Shown piece after piece: positions 44,146 through 46,548 of a stretch of DNA of 46,548 nucleotides. The position numbers were made by a program, and so were the translations under genes. How positions within the stretch are numbered: position 1 is the stretch's first letter; each line of letters opens with the position of its first letter. Source of the DNA: Sutterella sp. AM11-39 (lineage in GTDB: Bacteria > Pseudomonadota > Gammaproteobacteria > Burkholderiales > Burkholderiaceae_F). The notes beneath the pieces are model-generated. The model saw only the letters and a program-made list of their open reading frames with translations, did not search any database and had not been told where the DNA came from. The stretch is from the NCBI RefSeq assembly GCF_003472385.1, contig NZ_QRLV01000014.1, forward strand, positions 1-46,548. Reading direction: 5' to 3'.

Positions 44146-46491
44146 ATGCTGTTTACCGCCCCTCAAACAGCCCCGGCAACGACTCTGCCCGGCATCATTC
44201 GACCTCAACATCCTCATGTCGGCCAGTCCAACGAAGACGACTACGATGCTGCTTATCTGGACGCTCGTGCCGATGACATCGTCGGTCAGGAAGCTGACCT
44301 CCCTCTCTTTTCTCCCGTCGAGAAAGTCACTAAAGTCGTCACCTCTTCCGAACTGCTCGCCCGTTGCAGTCAGTTTCTTTCTAAAGCAGACGTAGAACGC
44401 GTTCGTCAAGCATTCATGTACGCCGACGATGCGCATCTGGGGCAATTCCGCAAATCCGGCGAGCCGTACATCACGCATCCTCTGGCTGTGGCAAACATTC
44501 TGGCTGAGTGGCGTCTTGACTCCACCACCATTTGCGCCGGCCTCATGCACGATGTGCTCGAAGATACGCCTGTCGCCAAAATTGAAATGGTGGAGCGTTT
44601 TGGCGTGGAAGTAGCTGAACTCGTCGACGGCGTGAGCAAGCTTGACAAGTTGCGTTTTTCTTCCAACGAAATCGCGCAGGCTGAAAGCTTCCGCAAGATG
44701 TTGCTCGCCATGAGCCGCGATGTGCGCGTGATCTTCGTGAAGCTCGCCGACCGTCTGCACAACCTTCGCACGCTCGGCGTGATGCGCCCGGACAAACGTC
44801 GCCGCATCGCCAAGGAAACACTGGAAATCTATGTGCCGATTGCGCACCGTCTAGGGCTCAATACCGTTTTCCGCGAACTGCAGGAGTTGTCCTTCTTCAA
44901 CCACTACCCGCGTCGTTACGAAATTCTTCGTGAAAACGTGATTCTCACACGCGGCAATCGTAAGGCTGTTCTAGAACGCATCCTGCGTGAAACGCGTTCA
45001 GCATTACCCAAATGCGGCATTGTGGCTCAAGTCCAGGGAAGAGATAAGACCATCTACGGTATATACAACCGCATGCGTGACACGCATGCTTCCTTCTCCG
45101 ATGTTTTGGACATCTACGGCTTTCGTGTAATCGTTCGTACGCGCGAAGAGTGCTATCTCACTTTGTGCGCCTTACACCAGCTCTATAAACCTGTTCACAA
45201 CCGCTTCAAAGACTTCATTGCGATCCCGAAAGCAAACGGTTACCGAAGTCTTCACACCACCGTCATCGGTCCCTACGGCACTCCTGTTGAGTACCAGATT
45301 CGTACGGAAGAAATGCACCGCATTGACGAGATGGGTATTCTTTCTCACTGGATCTACAACGACAGCATGGATACCAGCGGTATCCAGAACATGGTGAAAT
45401 CCTGGCTGCAAAGTCTGATGGAAATTCAACGTACCAGTGCTGACAGCAGTGAGTTCCTTGAAAACATCAAGATCGACCTCTTCCCGGATCGCGTCTATGT
45501 CTTCACTCCGAGAAGCAAGATCGTGAGCTTGCCGCAAGGCTCTTGCCCTGTTGACTTTGCCTATCAGATTCACACCGATGTCGGCAACAAGGCAATCGGT
45601 TGTCGCATCAATGGAGAGCAGCAACCGTTGTCAACGCCGCTCAAAAACGGCGACATGGTAGAGATCATCACAGCGCCCGATGCAGAACCCGATCCTCAAT
45701 GGATCAGCTTTGTGCGCAGCGGTAAAGCTCGTGCAGAAGTCCGCCAGTATCTACGCACGCGCAATCCTGAAGAATCGGAAGCTTTGGGTCGTAAAGTGCT
45801 CGCCAAAGCTGCCCAGGAAGCACAGCTCAACCTTCAAGCTATTCCTGAACCCATTTGGCGTGAAGTGCTTCGTGATGCATCCATCGGAACACGCGAACAA
45901 CTCTATATTGATATTGGTCTGGGGCACATGCCGGCAGCCGGCATCATCGGTCAAATCAAGACTCTGCTACAGGTAAAAAAACCGGAACATCCTGCAAGTG
46001 AAACCACGGTGACCATCCGAGGCACCGAAGGTATGGCCGTTCAGTTAGCGACCTGTTGCCATCCCGTACCCGGCGACAATATTTGGGGCTTCATGCGCAA
46101 AGGACATGGGCTTTCCGTACATCGCGCTGACTGCGAACACGTTGCGCGCGGACGGCAAAATGCCCCGCAACGATGGATGCCGTTGGCGTGGCAAGCAGAA
46201 AACGCCGAAGAGGCTCGTTTCTTTGTGCCGCTGGATCTGGAAATCACCGATGATCGGGCAACATTGGCTTCAGTCGCCACAGAACTCAGTTCTGCAGGAT
46301 CAGCTATTGTGGGTGTTAATGTCGAACCCAACAAGGAAGGTAAAGAATCTTTGAATCTGATGATTCAGGTTCGAAGCCGATTGCACTTGATGCACATCAT
46401 GCGAGCGCTCAAACGGATCCCGACTGTGTTGAGCGTAGCTAGACGCTTGGATGGCGACAAACGCATCTTCTTGCCGACAGAGGATCGGTAG
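44146..46491 (+). CDS. spoT: Bifunctional (p)ppGpp synthetase/hydrolase SpoT/RelA homologue
   Basis: Stringent-response enzyme of 781 residues, starting at ATG 44146 after AAAAGG; the upstream open frame crosses the terminator. The HD hydrolase domain is intact (H111 in YITHP, H135-D136 in MHDVLEDT). The synthetase domain (about 290-440) has YGFRVIVRT, FKDFIAIPKANGYRSLHT and VEYQIRTEEMH. A TGS domain follows (about 443-505, FPDRVYVFTPRSK), then the helical region with CCHPVPGD and a C-terminal ACT domain (about 690-770). Both catalytic halves look competent. The 57 bases after the stop show no gene. Confidence 0.96.
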   Translation: MLFTAPQTAPATTLPGIIRPQHPHVGQSNEDDYDAAYLDARADDIVGQEADLPLFSPVEKVTKVVTSSELLARCSQFLSKADVERVRQAFMYADDAHLGQFRKSGEPYITHPLAVANILAEWRLDSTTICAGLMHDVLEDTPVAKIEMVERFGVEVAELVDGVSKLDKLRFSSNEIAQAESFRKMLLAMSRDVRVIFVKLADRLHNLRTLGVMRPDKRRRIAKETLEIYVPIAHRLGLNTVFRELQELSFFNHYPRRYEILRENVILTRGNRKAVLERILRETRSALPKCGIVAQVQGRDKTIYGIYNRMRDTHASFSDVLDIYGFRVIVRTREECYLTLCALHQLYKPVHNRFKDFIAIPKANGYRSLHTTVIGPYGTPVEYQIRTEEMHRIDEMGILSHWIYNDSMDTSGIQNMVKSWLQSLMEIQRTSADSSEFLENIKIDLFPDRVYVFTPRSKIVSLPQGSCPVDFAYQIHTDVGNKAIGCRINGEQQPLSTPLKNGDMVEIITAPDAEPDPQWISFVRSGKARAEVRQYLRTRNPEESEALGRKVLAKAAQEAQLNLQAIPEPIWREVLRDASIGTREQLYIDIGLGHMPAAGIIGQIKTLLQVKKPEHPASETTVTIRGTEGMAVQLATCCHPVPGDNIWGFMRKGHGLSVHRADCEHVARGRQNAPQRWMPLAWQAENAEEARFFVPLDLEITDDRATLASVATELSSAGSAIVGVNVEPNKEGKESLNLMIQVRSRLHLMHIMRALKRIPTVLSVARRLDGDKRIFLPTEDR

Positions 46492-46548
46492 AGGTAGCCC
46501 GAACTTCCGATCAAATGATCCCTAACGGAGGACTTTCGGGGGGAGAGC

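Overview
The window looks like chromosomal DNA of a Betaproteobacterium (Burkholderiales), most likely a Sutterella/Parasutterella-type gut member of the Sutterellaceae. The reasons are a miaB-phoH-ybeY / glyQ-glyS / plsC arrangement like that of Burkholderiales, a large acid-type amino-acid decarboxylase very close to Burkholderia homologues as I remember them, a meso-diaminopimelate-type MurE, and proteobacterial Rho, RpoZ and SpoT. Most of the window is GC-rich. One stretch (about 33.67-35.85 kb) is strikingly AT-rich. Genus assignment is inference; no rRNA or tRNA gene was seen.

Layout. 1-135: right end of an IS200/IS605-type element carrying the 3' end of an omega-RNA-like scaffold, abutting the last codons of a broken winged-helix gene. 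223-360: candidate small RNA. 549-2871 (+): trxA, rho and rpmE2, with a good promoter and a long leader before rpmE2. 3053-4819 (+): ArnT/PMT-like membrane glycosyltransferase. 4816-6888 (-): glycerophosphodiesterase with a frameshifted 3' end, coupled to an AAA_14/DUF4143 ATPase; a 33-bp-period repeat array lies upstream of the ATPase. 7091-9571 (+): short UvrA paralogue. 9620-11874 (-): HipB-like regulator with a symmetric operator, SotB-type efflux pump, MdaB quinone reductase.

11901-28073 (-): an almost complete division and cell wall (dcw) cluster in the order mraZ, rsmH, ftsL, ftsI, murE, murF, mraY, murD, ftsW, murG, murC, ddlB, ftsQ, ftsA. Spacing is tight and several genes overlap. 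MraZ operator boxes precede it. ftsZ and lpxC do not follow ftsA. The cluster makes UDP-MurNAc-pentapeptide and lipid II and supplies the divisome parts FtsQ, L, W, I and A.

28318-42861 (-): YgjP-like metalloprotease, plsC, glyS, glyQ, ybeY, then the AT-rich islet, then phoH, miaB, L-serine ammonia-lyase (sdaA), a divergent GcvT-fold protein and a lysine/arginine/ornithine decarboxylase. 43110-46491 (+): gmk, rpoZ, spoT, the usual guanylate/omega/(p)ppGpp cluster.

The most interesting region is the islet at 33.67-35.85 kb. It carries a phosphoethanolamine-transferase gene whose natural start is separated from its body by a run of ten G, one base out of frame. It has a second frame break at a run of eight A. 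A small putative membrane-protein gene, also broken at a homopolymer, lies just upstream of it. The islet sits inside ybeY: the intact ybeY on one side has an islet-derived 5' end, and the old ybeY start survives as a stub overlapping phoH. The shared segment has identical protein but many synonymous differences, which suggests allele replacement from a diverged relative together with a phase-variable surface-modification gene.
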